A stretch of 64,000 nt of DNA from CAVRXQ01 sp963849105 (GTDB lineage Bacteria > Actinomycetota > Acidimicrobiia > Acidimicrobiales > Bog-793): positions 55,907-119,906 of the forward strand of contig CAWKGD010000004.1 in the NCBI GenBank assembly GCA_963849105.1, read 5' to 3'. Of this stretch, positions 44,161 through 53,544 are shown piece after piece (positions within the stretch are counted from its first letter, which is position 1; each line of letters opens with the position of its first letter). The translations under genes and the position numbers were made by a program. The notes under the pieces are model-generated. The model was not told where the DNA came from and ran no database searches. It worked only from the letters and a program-made list of their open reading frames with translations.

Positions 44161-44892
44161 GTGTCGCCGCTGCTTTCTGCCGAGGGGATCGATGCGAAAC
44201 GGATCCCTCGCCACATCGCCGTCGTAATGGATGGCAATGGACGCTGGGCGGCACAGCGTGGACTCGCGAGAACCGCCGGACACACCGCTGGGGAAGAGTC
44301 CCTGTTCCGGGTCGTCGATGTCGTCCTGGAGCTCGGGGTCGAGTGGTTCACCGTCTACGCGTTCTCGACGGAGAACTGGAGGCGACCCCCCGACGAAGTC
44401 CGCTTCCTCATGAACTTCAACGAACGGATCCTCTCCAAGCATCGCGATTCCCTGCACGAAAAAGGGGTACGGATCCGCTTCGCGGGGAGAAAGGACTGGC
44501 GCGTCCCCCGACGGATCGCGCGCCAGATGACCGAAGCCGAGGAACTCACCGAGAAGAACTCGCGCCTCACGTTCACGATCTGCTTCAACTACGGGGGAAG
44601 AGCCGAGATCGTCGATGCGGTGCGCGCGCTCGTCACCGATGGCGTACCTGCCAACAGGATCGACGAGCGGCAGATCCGAGCACACCTGTACTACCCCGAC
44701 ATGCCCGACCCGGACCTCATCATCCGCACGTCCGGCGAGTTCCGGATCTCGAATTTCTTGTTGTGGGAACTCGCCTACTCCGAACTCGTCTTCACCGACG
44801 TGTTGTGGCCCGACTTCGACCGGCAAGATCTGTTCGAAGCGGTGCGCGAGTACCAGCAGCGCGAGCGTCGATACGGCAAGGTCAAAAGATGA
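44161..44892 (+). CDS. uppS: Isoprenyl (undecaprenyl) diphosphate synthase
   Basis: A 243-residue cis-prenyltransferase that makes the C50-C55 lipid carrier for cell-wall synthesis. It has PRHIAVVMDGNGRWAAQRGL with the catalytic Asp, TVYAFSTENWRRP, LIIRTSGEFRISNFLLW and ELVFTDVLWPDF, in order and standard length. Cytoplasmic membrane face. GTG start; the next gene starts within its stop (ATGA). Product chain length cannot be read from sequence. Confidence 0.95.
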   Translation: MSPLLSAEGIDAKRIPRHIAVVMDGNGRWAAQRGLARTAGHTAGEESLFRVVDVVLELGVEWFTVYAFSTENWRRPPDEVRFLMNFNERILSKHRDSLHEKGVRIRFAGRKDWRVPRRIARQMTEAEELTEKNSRLTFTICFNYGGRAEIVDAVRALVTDGVPANRIDERQIRAHLYYPDMPDPDLIIRTSGEFRISNFLLWELAYSELVFTDVLWPDFDRQDLFEAVREYQQRERRYGKVKR

Positions 44893-45107
44893 CAGAAGCG
44901 GCAGCGCGTGACGAATCGATCATCTCGTGGCGGCAGTGGCTCTGGGAGCACGCCGGTCGCCTCGGCGGGATCGTCCTCGGGATGTTCGCGATCGCGTTCT
45001 TGGCGGTCCTCGCCGCCGCGGGATACACGCCGGCGGCGCTGTTCATCCCGCTCGTCGTCGCCTTCCTCGCGCTGATCGTCCTCGGTGGCCGCATCCGCGG
45101 CGAGTGA
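44889..45107 (+). CDS. Small two-helix membrane protein
   Basis: A 72-residue protein with two hydrophobic helices (GGIVLGMFAIAFLAVLAAAG, about 26-45; AALFIPLVVAFLALIVLGG, about 49-67) after a short polar N-terminus (ISWRQWLWEHAGR). No family is recognised. It overlaps uppS by 4 nt and ends 3 bp before recO, so its position between cell-wall lipid and recombination genes is operonic. Confidence 0.7.
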   Translation: MTEAAARDESIISWRQWLWEHAGRLGGIVLGMFAIAFLAVLAAAGYTPAALFIPLVVAFLALIVLGGRIRGE

Positions 45108-45110
45108 GCG

Positions 45111-45842
45111 GTGGCGAACTACCGCGATCGAGGCGTCGTGCTGCGGACGATCCGCCTCGGCGAGGCTGACCGCATCGCGACGATCCTCACCTTGGAGCAC
45201 GGCAAGGTGCGCGCTGTTGCAAAGGGAGTCCGCAAGGTGAAGAGCCGCCTCGGCGCCCGCACCGAACCACTCACGCATATCGACTTCATGGCCTGGCGCG
45301 GCCGTGAGCTTGATGTCGTGAACCAGGTCGAAGTGATCGACGTCTTCGCGCGCATCCGCGCAGATCTCGCGCGCCTCGACGCGGCCATGACAATGACCGA
45401 AATCATCGATCAGTCGACGGTCGACCACCAACAGTCACCCGAGCTCTATCGACTCCTCGTCGGCGCGCTGCGCTCGCTTGAGGAGACGGGATCGCCCCTT
45501 ATCCTCGCCGCGTTCTGCCTGCGGCTGCTTTCGATCGAAGGGGTCGGCGTCGTTGCCGACCGCTGCGCGAACTGCGGAACCGACGTGCCACTCGTTTCTT
45601 TCGATGCAGCGCACGGCGGGTTTCTCTGCGCGGATTGCCGTCGAGGACAGGCGGTGAACCCGGAAGTCGTCGCGCTCGCGCGCACGATCACCTCTGGAGG
45701 ACTCGCTCGTGCATTGAAGGAAGCCCGTGGCCCGCAGGTCGAACAGCTCGAAGACCTCGCCGTCGGTGCCGTCGAGCGCCACCTCGACCGTCGCCTGCGC
45801 ACGGCGCGCCACCACTTGACGGAGGCAAACCGGTCTGCCTGA
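45111..45842 (+). CDS. recO: DNA repair protein RecO
   Basis: A 243-residue mediator that helps RecA displace SSB. An N-terminal OB fold (YRDRGVVLRTIRLGEADRIA, then AVAKGVRKVKSRLGA) is followed by a helical domain and a zinc site CANCG...CADC (residues about 150-176). GTG start. The uppS-recO order is conserved in many actinobacteria. Confidence 0.95.
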   Translation: MANYRDRGVVLRTIRLGEADRIATILTLEHGKVRAVAKGVRKVKSRLGARTEPLTHIDFMAWRGRELDVVNQVEVIDVFARIRADLARLDAAMTMTEIIDQSTVDHQQSPELYRLLVGALRSLEETGSPLILAAFCLRLLSIEGVGVVADRCANCGTDVPLVSFDAAHGGFLCADCRRGQAVNPEVVALARTITSGGLARALKEARGPQVEQLEDLAVGAVERHLDRRLRTARHHLTEANRSA

Positions 45843-45913
45843 CCACCACCTGGCGATGTCGTTGGTGGCGTCGCACCGAAAGTGGCCTTCACCTGCCCTG
45901 TTAACCTCACCCG

Positions 45914-47254
45914 ATGGCGGCGACAGAACCCGAGGACAACGAGGCCAAAGACGCATCGACCGATCGTTTCGAGACGATCGTCAACCTCGCCAAGCGTCGC
46001 GGATTCGTCTTTCCCTCTGCCGAGATCTACGGCGGGTTGCGGTCCACCTACGACTACGGCCCGCTCGGCACGATGATGCTCCGCAACGTCAAGGACGCCT
46101 GGTGGCGTGCCGTAGTTCGCGGGCGTGACGACGTCGTGCCGATCGACGCGGCAATCTTGACCAACCCGAAGGTGTGGGAGGCGTCAGGCCACCTCGCGAC
46201 CTTCGCCGATCCACTTGTCGACTGTAAGAACTGCCACGAGCGCTGGCGCGCCGATGAGATCAAGGGCGTCTGTCCGAACTGCGGCTCGACCGATCTCACC
46301 GAAGCGCGCCCGTTCAATCTGATGTTCAAGACCTTCGTCGGCCCGATCGAAGACGAGAGCGCGATCGCGTACCTGCGCCCCGAGACCGCCCAGGGGATGT
46401 TCGTGAACTTCTTGAACGTCATGACCACGATGCGCCTGAAGCCTCCATTCGGAATCGCGCAGATCGGCCGAGCGTTCCGCAACGAGATCACGCCAGGCAA
46501 CTTCATCTTTCGCACCCGCGAGTTCGAACTGATGGAGATCGAGTACTTCGTCCCGCCGAACGAAGCCGACAAGTGGTTCGACTACTGGTGCGCGGAACGC
46601 ATCGCGTGGTACCGGCGCTACGGCATCGCCGAGGACATGCTGCGATTCTTCGAGCACCCGAAGGACGACCTGTCGCATTACTCGTCGCGCACGGCCGACA
46701 TCGAGTTCGCCTACCCCTGGGGGTGGGGTGAGCTCGAGGGCATCGCGAACCGCACCGACTTCGACCTGACCGCGCACAGCGAGCACTCCGGGGTCTCCCT
46801 CGAGTACTTCGATCCGCAGACGAACGAGCGCTACACGCCGTACGTCATCGAACCGGCGGCCGGCGCGACCCGGGCGATGATGGCGTTTCTGCTCGCCGCC
46901 TACGACGAGGACGAGGTGGCGGGCGAACGCCGCGTCGTCCTGCGACTGCATCCGCAGATCGCACCCTTCCAAGCCGCCGTGTTGCCGCTTTCGCGCAAGG
47001 AATCCCTGGAAGCGACGGCGAAGGACGTGCTCAGGCGGTGCCAGGAGCGGTTCATGTGCGAGTACGACGTCACCCAGTCGATCGGTCGTCGTTACCGCCG
47101 CCAGGACGAGATCGGCACCCCGTACTGCGTGACAGTCGACTTCGAGAGCATCGATGACGGCGCGGTGACGATCCGCGAGCGCGACACGACCGACCAGGTG
47201 CGCGTGCCAATCGAGAGCGTCGTCGCCGAGCTAACCGACCGGATCGGCGCGTAG
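45914..47254 (+). CDS. glyS: Glycyl-tRNA synthetase (alpha2 type)
   Basis: A 446-residue class II synthetase of the single-chain type. It has an N-terminal VNLAKRRGFVFPSAEIYGG, a zinc-binding insertion CKNCHERW...CPNCGS, FNLMFKTFVGP, AYLRPETAQGMFVNF (motif 2 region), EITPGNFIFRTREFELMEIE and the C-terminal anticodon-binding domain. It charges tRNA-Gly. It begins 71 bp after recO. Confidence 0.96.
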   Translation: MAATEPEDNEAKDASTDRFETIVNLAKRRGFVFPSAEIYGGLRSTYDYGPLGTMMLRNVKDAWWRAVVRGRDDVVPIDAAILTNPKVWEASGHLATFADPLVDCKNCHERWRADEIKGVCPNCGSTDLTEARPFNLMFKTFVGPIEDESAIAYLRPETAQGMFVNFLNVMTTMRLKPPFGIAQIGRAFRNEITPGNFIFRTREFELMEIEYFVPPNEADKWFDYWCAERIAWYRRYGIAEDMLRFFEHPKDDLSHYSSRTADIEFAYPWGWGELEGIANRTDFDLTAHSEHSGVSLEYFDPQTNERYTPYVIEPAAGATRAMMAFLLAAYDEDEVAGERRVVLRLHPQIAPFQAAVLPLSRKESLEATAKDVLRRCQERFMCEYDVTQSIGRRYRRQDEIGTPYCVTVDFESIDDGAVTIRERDTTDQVRVPIESVVAELTDRIGA

Positions 47255-47294
47255 TCTTCTCCGCGAGCGCCGGCGGAGAGAAGGGCGAAGGCCG

Positions 47295-49943
47295 ATGACC
47301 TACGTCTTTGACTTCGACCATCACCACGACGCCGAGCCCCGCGAGCTGAATGCGCTGCTCGGGGGCAAGGGGGCGAGCCTCGCCGAGATGACCTCGGTGC
47401 TCGGTCTGCCCGTCCCGCACGGCTTCACGATCTCGACCGGGGCATGCCGCGAATTCCTCGACAGCGGCTGGCCCGCTGGTCTCACCGAAGAAGTCGATCA
47501 CCACGTCGCACGATTGCAAGAGCAAATGGGTCGCGAGATCGGCGACGCCAACGACCCGCTGCTCGTTTCGGTGCGTTCGGGGGCAGAGATCTCGATGCCC
47601 GGCATGATGGACACGGTCTTGAACCTCGGGCTCAACGACCGCTCCGTCACCGGCCTTTCCAAACAGACCGCCGGCGACCGCTTCGCTTACGACTGCTACC
47701 GCCGCTTCATCGAGATGTACGCGACGATCGTGCTCGGGCTCGACAAAACGCCGTTCGACGACGCCCTCGACAAGGCACGCGCCCACGCCGGTGCCGCCGT
47801 CGACGCCGAGATCCCCGCTGACACCCTCGTCGAACTGTGTGCCGAATATCTCGAACTTGTCCGGCGCGCCTCGGGCGCGTCCTTCCCGCAGGATCCGAAC
47901 GAACAGCTGCGGGGCGCGATCGAGGCTGTCTTCCGCTCGTGGAACGCGCCGCGCGCGATCGCCTATCGCAAACGCGAGCACATCCGTGACGATCTCGGCA
48001 CGGCGGTGACGGTCCAGGCGATGGTCTTCGGCAACCGCAACGACCGGTCCGGTACGGGAGTCGGCTTCACCCGCGATCCGGCGACTGGTGAGAACCGCCC
48101 CTACGGCGATTTCCTCGTGAACGCGCAAGGAGAAGACGTCGTCGCGGGAACCACCAACACCGAACCGCTCGCGGCGCTGCAAAACGACTTCCCCGAGATC
48201 TACGCGGAACTCCTCGGCATCTTTTCCCGGTTGGAGCGTCACTACCGGGACATGTGCGACACCGAATTCACGATCGACTCGGACAAGCTCTGGATGCTCC
48301 AGACGCGGAGCGGAAAACGCACCGGGCGCGCTGCGTTGCGCATGGCCGTCGAAATGGTCGATGACCCCGGCATCAAACTCTCGAAGTCAGAAGCGCTGTT
48401 GCGCGTCAGCGCCGAACACGTCGAGGGCGTGCTGCACCCGCAGTTCGCCAGCACTGACTTCGAAGTGCTCACGCGTGGACTCGGAGCATCGCCCGGCGCG
48501 GCGGTCGGCAAGGTCGTACTCACTGCGAACAAAGCTGTCGAACTCGCCCGCGCAGGCGACGAGGTGATCCTCGTCCGAAATGAGACCTCACCAGACGACG
48601 TGCACGGGATGCTCGCGGCGTCAGGATTGCTCACCGCGAGAGGCGGCCTCGTCTCGCACGCCGCCGTCGTCGCACGCGGTTGGGGAAAGCCTGCAGTCGT
48701 CGGCGCGCACGCGCTGCAGATTGAACGTGATCGCTTCCGCATCGGCAGCGTGGTCGTCAATGAAGGCGACGTGATCTCGATCGACGGCACCTCCGGAATC
48801 GTCACCTTGGGACCGGTCGAGCTTTCGGGCGCCCGCCCCTCCGACGAGCTCACGACGCTGCTCTCCTGGGCCGACGCGATCCGTTCCGGGCGTCTTGGCG
48901 TCCGGGCGAACGCCGATAACGGGCCGGATGCGGACAATGCACGACGTCTCGGAGCGGAAGGGATCGGGCTGTGCCGAACCGAGCACATGTTCTTGGCGGA
49001 GGACCGCCTGCCGATCGTGCGACGAATGATCCTCGCTTCGAAACCCGATGATGAGAGCGCGGCGCTCGAGGAACTTCGCGTCGCGCAGCGCGCCGACTTC
49101 GTCGAGATCCTGAAGGCGATGGACGGACTCCCCGTCACCGTGCGGTTGTTGGACCCGCCACTGCATGAGTTCCTGCCCGACGTGAGCTCACTCGAGCTCA
49201 AACAGGCACGCGGTGAGCTCACGGGCGAGGAGGAACAGCTCCTTACTGCGGCAAAGGAGTGGCATGAGCAGAATCCGATGCTCGGTACGCGCGGGGTTCG
49301 CCTCGGTGTCTTGAAACCGGGCTTGTACGCAATGCAGGTGAGGGCGCTCATCGAAGCCGCGAAGATTCGACTTCGAGTCGGCGGTGATCCTCGCGTCGAA
49401 GTGATGATCCCGCTCGTCATCTCCCGCGAGGAGCTCGCGCTCGCGCGTTCGTGGGTCACCGAAGCGCTGGAACAAGAACTCGACAGCGAAACCTCGAAGG
49501 CGCTCGACGTGCAGATCGGAACGATGATCGAGACACCACGCGCCGCGCTCTTGGCCGGGGAGATCGCCACCGCCGCCGACTTCTTCTCCTTCGGAACAAA
49601 CGACCTCACGCAAATGACGTTCGGCTTCAGCCGTGACGACGTCGAATTGCGGATGATGGAGATATATTTGGCCAAGGGCCTCATCCCCTCGAACCCGTTC
49701 GAGACGATCGACGCAAAAGGGGTTGGTGAGCTCGTCGCCATCGCGTCGGAGCGCGGCAAACAGGCGAACCCGTCGCTCCACCTCGGTGTCTGCGGAGAGC
49801 ACGGAGGCGACCCCGAGTCGATCAGCGTCTTCGCCGAGATCGGCGTCGACTACGTGAGCTGCTCTCCATATCGGGTGCCGATCGCGCGCCTCGCCGCGGC
49901 ACAGGCAGTCGTGCGGATCGACTCCGAAAAGGAGGCGTCCTGA
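47295..49943 (+). CDS. ppdK: Pyruvate, phosphate dikinase
   Basis: An 882-residue enzyme that interconverts pyruvate, ATP and phosphate with phosphoenolpyruvate, AMP and diphosphate. The nucleotide-binding domain starts YVFDFDHHHDAEPRELNALL and has LGGKGASLAEM. The phosphorylated His lies in GGLVSHAAVVARGWGKPAVV (about residue 455). The PEP-binding domain has GLCRTEHMF and LGVCGEHGGDPESI with the catalytic Cys. Length is standard. It links pyruvate to gluconeogenesis and sits next to acetate-use genes. A small gene overlaps its stop. Confidence 0.95.
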   Translation: MTYVFDFDHHHDAEPRELNALLGGKGASLAEMTSVLGLPVPHGFTISTGACREFLDSGWPAGLTEEVDHHVARLQEQMGREIGDANDPLLVSVRSGAEISMPGMMDTVLNLGLNDRSVTGLSKQTAGDRFAYDCYRRFIEMYATIVLGLDKTPFDDALDKARAHAGAAVDAEIPADTLVELCAEYLELVRRASGASFPQDPNEQLRGAIEAVFRSWNAPRAIAYRKREHIRDDLGTAVTVQAMVFGNRNDRSGTGVGFTRDPATGENRPYGDFLVNAQGEDVVAGTTNTEPLAALQNDFPEIYAELLGIFSRLERHYRDMCDTEFTIDSDKLWMLQTRSGKRTGRAALRMAVEMVDDPGIKLSKSEALLRVSAEHVEGVLHPQFASTDFEVLTRGLGASPGAAVGKVVLTANKAVELARAGDEVILVRNETSPDDVHGMLAASGLLTARGGLVSHAAVVARGWGKPAVVGAHALQIERDRFRIGSVVVNEGDVISIDGTSGIVTLGPVELSGARPSDELTTLLSWADAIRSGRLGVRANADNGPDADNARRLGAEGIGLCRTEHMFLAEDRLPIVRRMILASKPDDESAALEELRVAQRADFVEILKAMDGLPVTVRLLDPPLHEFLPDVSSLELKQARGELTGEEEQLLTAAKEWHEQNPMLGTRGVRLGVLKPGLYAMQVRALIEAAKIRLRVGGDPRVEVMIPLVISREELALARSWVTEALEQELDSETSKALDVQIGTMIETPRAALLAGEIATAADFFSFGTNDLTQMTFGFSRDDVELRMMEIYLAKGLIPSNPFETIDAKGVGELVAIASERGKQANPSLHLGVCGEHGGDPESISVFAEIGVDYVSCSPYRVPIARLAAAQAVVRIDSEKEAS

Positions 49944-50374
49944 CCACTCCGGTCAGCGGGAGCACCGCGAAGGCGCCGCAGTCGAAGAAGCTCGGCTTGA
50001 AGGAAGGTTGCGTCGTCATGCTCATCGACGCGCCCGGGGACTTCACACTCGACGAACCACCCGCGGGCTGCACGATCGAACGCGCAAGCTCGTCGCGACT
50101 TCGCGGACATAGACAGGCGGTCACATCCGACGTCGCGCTGGCGTTCATCCGAGACCAGAACGAGCTCGACGCCCTCGTGCACGCGCTCGGCGATCGCCAA
50201 CAGAGCCTCGTTCCACTGTGGCTCTGTTGGCCACGACGCGCCTGTGACCACGAAAGCGACCTCACCGACAACATCGTTCGGAAAGCGGGCTTTTCGCTCG
50301 GTCTCGTCGATACGAAGGTCGCCGCCGTCGACGAGAACTGGTCGGCGCTGCGGTTCTCGCCTCGGCGAACCTGA
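49940..50374 (+). CDS. DUF3052-family protein, probable CTG start
   Basis: A 144-residue protein of the actinobacterial DUF3052 family, seen from SKKLGLKEGCVVMLIDAPGD at the start and VDTKVAAVDENWSALRF at the end. Function is unknown in the family. In this frame no ATG, GTG or TTG precedes the conserved KLGLKEG motif. The CTG at 49940 follows a strong AAAAGGAGG site and overlaps the ppdK TGA as CTGA, so it is the likely start. A TTG at 49997 is the only canonical alternative and would remove conserved residues. Confidence 0.7.
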   Translation: MTTPVSGSTAKAPQSKKLGLKEGCVVMLIDAPGDFTLDEPPAGCTIERASSSRLRGHRQAVTSDVALAFIRDQNELDALVHALGDRQQSLVPLWLCWPRRACDHESDLTDNIVRKAGFSLGLVDTKVAAVDENWSALRFSPRRT

Positions 50375-50422
50375 CGACGCCGAGCCGCCGGAGCGGGGCG
50401 AGCGAGCGGGTACCGTCAGTTC

Positions 50423-52321
50423 GTGGGGATCCCCGACGAAGACGTGGCGCGCGTCCGGTCGGCGACCGACATCGTCGCCCTGATCGGCGAGCACACGGCG
50501 CTCAAGCGTGTCGGGCGACGCTTTCAGGGGCTTTGCCCGTTCCACTCAGAGCGCTCTCCGTCGTTCAGCGTCAACGCCGAGGAGGGCCTCTACTACTGCT
50601 TCGGTTGCCAGGCACACGGCGACGCGATCACCTTTGTGCGCGACACCGAAGGCCTCGACTTCGTCGACGCCGTCGAGCGCTTGGCTGCGCGAGCTGGCGT
50701 CACGATCCGCCGGGACGCATCGGGTGCGCGTGACGAAGATCGCGGCCGGCGGCGCGAGTTGCTCTCGGTGCTCGAAAGAGCAACCGCCTTCTACCACGAG
50801 CGATTGCTCAACCATCCCGACGGAGGAAAGGCGCGCAACTATCTGCGCTCGCGCGGCTACGACGGCGACGTCGTCCGCAAGTTCCGCCTCGGCTACGCCC
50901 CAGCGGGATTCGACGCCCTGACGAAAGCGGTCCACGCACCGCCGGCGCTGATGCGACAAGCGGGTCTTGCCTTCGAGAACCAAAGGGGCCGCATCCAAGA
51001 CGCGTTCAGAGACCGGGTGATGTTTCCGATCTTCGACGCCGGCGGCCAGACGATCGCGTTCGGGGGACGCGTCCTTCCCGAGAACATGCGGGCGAGCGAC
51101 TACGAGGCGGGACCGAAGTACCGCAACTCGCCCGAGTCACCGATCTATCAGAAGCGCCGGACGCTGTACGGATTGAATTGGGCAAAGAACGAGATCTCCC
51201 GCACCGCAGAGGCGGTCGTCTGCGAGGGTTACACCGACGTCATCGGTTTCCACCTGGCGGGGGTCCCACAGGCGGTCGCGACCTGCGGAACCGCGCTCAC
51301 CGAGGATCACCTCCGAGTCCTCTCCCACTTCGCAAAGCGTGTCGTGCTCGCTTTCGATGCCGATACGGCGGGCGAGGCAGCCGCGGCGCGCCTTTATGAA
51401 TGGGAGAAGCGACACGAGATCGAGCTCGCGGTCGCCGACCTCCCCCCTGGCGCTGATCCCGCAGAACTCGCGCGCTCACAACCACAGACACTCACGAGCG
51501 CGGTGCACGTCGCGCGGCCGTTCCTCGGTTTTCGGGTGGAACGTGCCCTCTCTGCCGCCGATCTCCGTACTCCCGAAGGCCGCAGCCGGGCCGCTGAGGA
51601 AGCGTCCGTGGCGATCTCCGAGCACCCGAACGAGCTCGTGCGCGATCAGTACGTGATGGACGTCGCCGACCGCGTGCAGATCGCTCCGGACCGCGTCCGC
51701 GCGCTCGTCGCTTCCGCGCCGGCCCGGGCGACAAAGACGATCGAGGACGAGGCACGACATAACGGCTCCCATGGATCCGATGGATCGACGACCAGAGCAC
51801 GCTCACGGAGCTCACCAGCGATGCGCCGCGGGGACTCCGTCGAACAGGACGCGGCGCGCAACGCGCTCATCTGCACGATCGAGCACCCCGACGACGCGCG
51901 CGCACTGTTCGACGAGATTCTGTTTCTTGACCCGATAAGTCGCGCCGCGTTCCGCGCCCTTGTCGGTGCCAAAGATCTCGCGACGGCGATCAACAGTGCC
52001 GATCCCGACGCGTCCGAGCTGTTGCGCGCCCTCGCCGTGAGCGAGGTGCCCGAAGACCTTGACTCTGAGGGGACCTATCTCGTCCTTGTGCGCGAGTCCG
52101 CATCGCGCGCACTTCGAGAGCTCGAGTCAGAAGCGCGCGTCGCCGAACGCGATGGGCGCGCTGACGGCGTCGTCGAGGTACTTTCCGAACACGGTTGGCT
52201 ACGAAAAGAACTCGAAGTGCTGCATGACCCACTCGTGCGCGCAGGCGCGTCGGCGGAAGAAATTGCGACCGCCAAGGCATTGGTAGCGTGGCTCGCCGAT
52301 CGCCGACAGGAGGCGGGCTAG
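50423..52321 (+). CDS. dnaG: DNA primase
   Basis: A 632-residue primase that makes RNA primers at the replication fork. The CHC2 zinc finger is CPFHSERSPSFSV...YYCFGC. The RNA polymerase core shows FRLGYAPAGFDAL and GRVLPE, and the Toprim domain has VVCEGYTDVIGFHLAG and LAFDADTAGEAA. The C-terminal DnaB-interacting region is helical. GTG start; its stop TAG overlaps the rpoD GTG by one base, giving the dnaG-rpoD macromolecular-synthesis pair. Confidence 0.95.
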   Translation: MGIPDEDVARVRSATDIVALIGEHTALKRVGRRFQGLCPFHSERSPSFSVNAEEGLYYCFGCQAHGDAITFVRDTEGLDFVDAVERLAARAGVTIRRDASGARDEDRGRRRELLSVLERATAFYHERLLNHPDGGKARNYLRSRGYDGDVVRKFRLGYAPAGFDALTKAVHAPPALMRQAGLAFENQRGRIQDAFRDRVMFPIFDAGGQTIAFGGRVLPENMRASDYEAGPKYRNSPESPIYQKRRTLYGLNWAKNEISRTAEAVVCEGYTDVIGFHLAGVPQAVATCGTALTEDHLRVLSHFAKRVVLAFDADTAGEAAAARLYEWEKRHEIELAVADLPPGADPAELARSQPQTLTSAVHVARPFLGFRVERALSAADLRTPEGRSRAAEEASVAISEHPNELVRDQYVMDVADRVQIAPDRVRALVASAPARATKTIEDEARHNGSHGSDGSTTRARSRSSPAMRRGDSVEQDAARNALICTIEHPDDARALFDEILFLDPISRAAFRALVGAKDLATAINSADPDASELLRALAVSEVPEDLDSEGTYLVLVRESASRALRELESEARVAERDGRADGVVEVLSEHGWLRKELEVLHDPLVRAGASAEEIATAKALVAWLADRRQEAG

Positions 52322-53442
52322 TGGCGACAAACGGGTCCGAGAAGCTGGGCACGACGAGCCCCGCATCGAATGGGCAGCACGCGTCGCCCCACCCCAAGAA
52401 GCGCAGCCCCCGCGAGTTCGAGCAGGAGCCGACGACCGACGAGCTCGAGGCGGTACGTACCGAGGCGATCCGCGCCCTGCGCTCGGGGAGCGGCTCCCAG
52501 GCGGCGTCAAAGGCGGTCAACGACCCGGTCCGCGCCTATCTGCGCGAGATCGGCAAGGTGTCACTGCTCTCCGCCGAACTCGAAGGGATCTGCGCGCAGC
52601 GGATCGAGCGCGGCAATCTCGCCAACCACCAGCTCGAACAGGCGCGCCGCGAAGTCTTGGACACGCTTTCGCCGCGCAAACGACGGACACTCGAGCGTCA
52701 AGTCGCCGAGGGTATCGAGGCGCGGGACCTGCTCACCGAGGCGAACCTGCGCCTCGTCGTTTCGATCGCCAAGCGCTACCGCAACCGGGGCATGGCGTTT
52801 TTAGACCTGATCCAAGAGGGCAACCTCGGCCTCATGCGGGCGGTCGAAAAGTTCGACTACCGCAAAGGCTTCAAGTTCTCCACGTACGCGACGTGGTGGA
52901 TCCGCCAGGCGATCACCCGCGCCGTCGCCGACCAGGCGCGCACGATCCGCATCCCTGTCCACATGGTCGAGACGATCAACAAGGTGACCCGCGTCCAGCG
53001 CCAGCTGTCCCAGCAGCTCGGCCGGGAGCCGACCGTCGATGAGATCGCCCAGATCGTCGAGCTGCCCCCTGAGCGCATTCGCGAGATCCAGCGGATCAGC
53101 CAGGACACGATCTCTCTCCAGCAGCCGATCGGCGGCGACGACGAGTTCAGCCTTTCGGACCTCGTCGAAGATCAGGCGGCCGAGGTCCCCCTCGACGCAG
53201 CGACGAGGGTGTTGTTGAACGAGGCGGTGCAGCGCGCGCTCCACGAGCTGACGCCGCGCGAGCAGGAGGTCGTGCGGCTGCGCTTCGGCCTCGACGACGG
53301 CCGCATCCGCACCCTCGATGAGGTCGGCCAGATCTTCGGCGTGACGAGAGAGCGAATCCGCCAGATCGAGATGAAGACGCTGGCGAAGCTGCGCCAGCCG
53401 AGTCTCGCCCGACCCCTTCGCGACTACCTCGAATCCGACTGA
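52321..53442 (+). CDS. rpoD: Primary RNA polymerase sigma factor (SigA/HrdB type)
   Basis: A 373-residue sigma-70 factor. Region 1.2 has DPVRAYLREIGKVSLLSAEL. Regions 2.1-2.4 include LVVSIAKRYRNRGMAFLDLI, EGNLGLMRAVEKFDYRKGF and ATWWIRQAITRAVADQ. Region 3 has TINKVTRVQRQLSQQLGREP, and region 4 has VRLRFGLDDGRIRTLDEVGQ plus RERIRQIEMKTLAKL. The acidic region 1.1 is short. GTG 52321 has AGGAGG 7 nt upstream, inside the end of dnaG; a longer frame from 52288 is less likely. It recognises promoters like the TTGACT/TAGTGT pair at 11285. Confidence 0.94.
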   Translation: MATNGSEKLGTTSPASNGQHASPHPKKRSPREFEQEPTTDELEAVRTEAIRALRSGSGSQAASKAVNDPVRAYLREIGKVSLLSAELEGICAQRIERGNLANHQLEQARREVLDTLSPRKRRTLERQVAEGIEARDLLTEANLRLVVSIAKRYRNRGMAFLDLIQEGNLGLMRAVEKFDYRKGFKFSTYATWWIRQAITRAVADQARTIRIPVHMVETINKVTRVQRQLSQQLGREPTVDEIAQIVELPPERIREIQRISQDTISLQQPIGGDDEFSLSDLVEDQAAEVPLDAATRVLLNEAVQRALHELTPREQEVVRLRFGLDDGRIRTLDEVGQIFGVTRERIRQIEMKTLAKLRQPSLARPLRDYLESD

Positions 53443-53544
53443 GACGGGTTCTTCCCGGTCCCGCCGCCCGGATCGTCGATTCCGCCAGGCACAACAGACT
53501 CGAGCAGGGACATAATGGTCCCCGCTTCGACGAGAGGGGGACGG

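Noticed and set aside
48242..49759. 505-residue minus-strand frame opposite ppdK
   Set aside because: Antisense shadow of a conserved enzyme, Ser-rich and without motifs.
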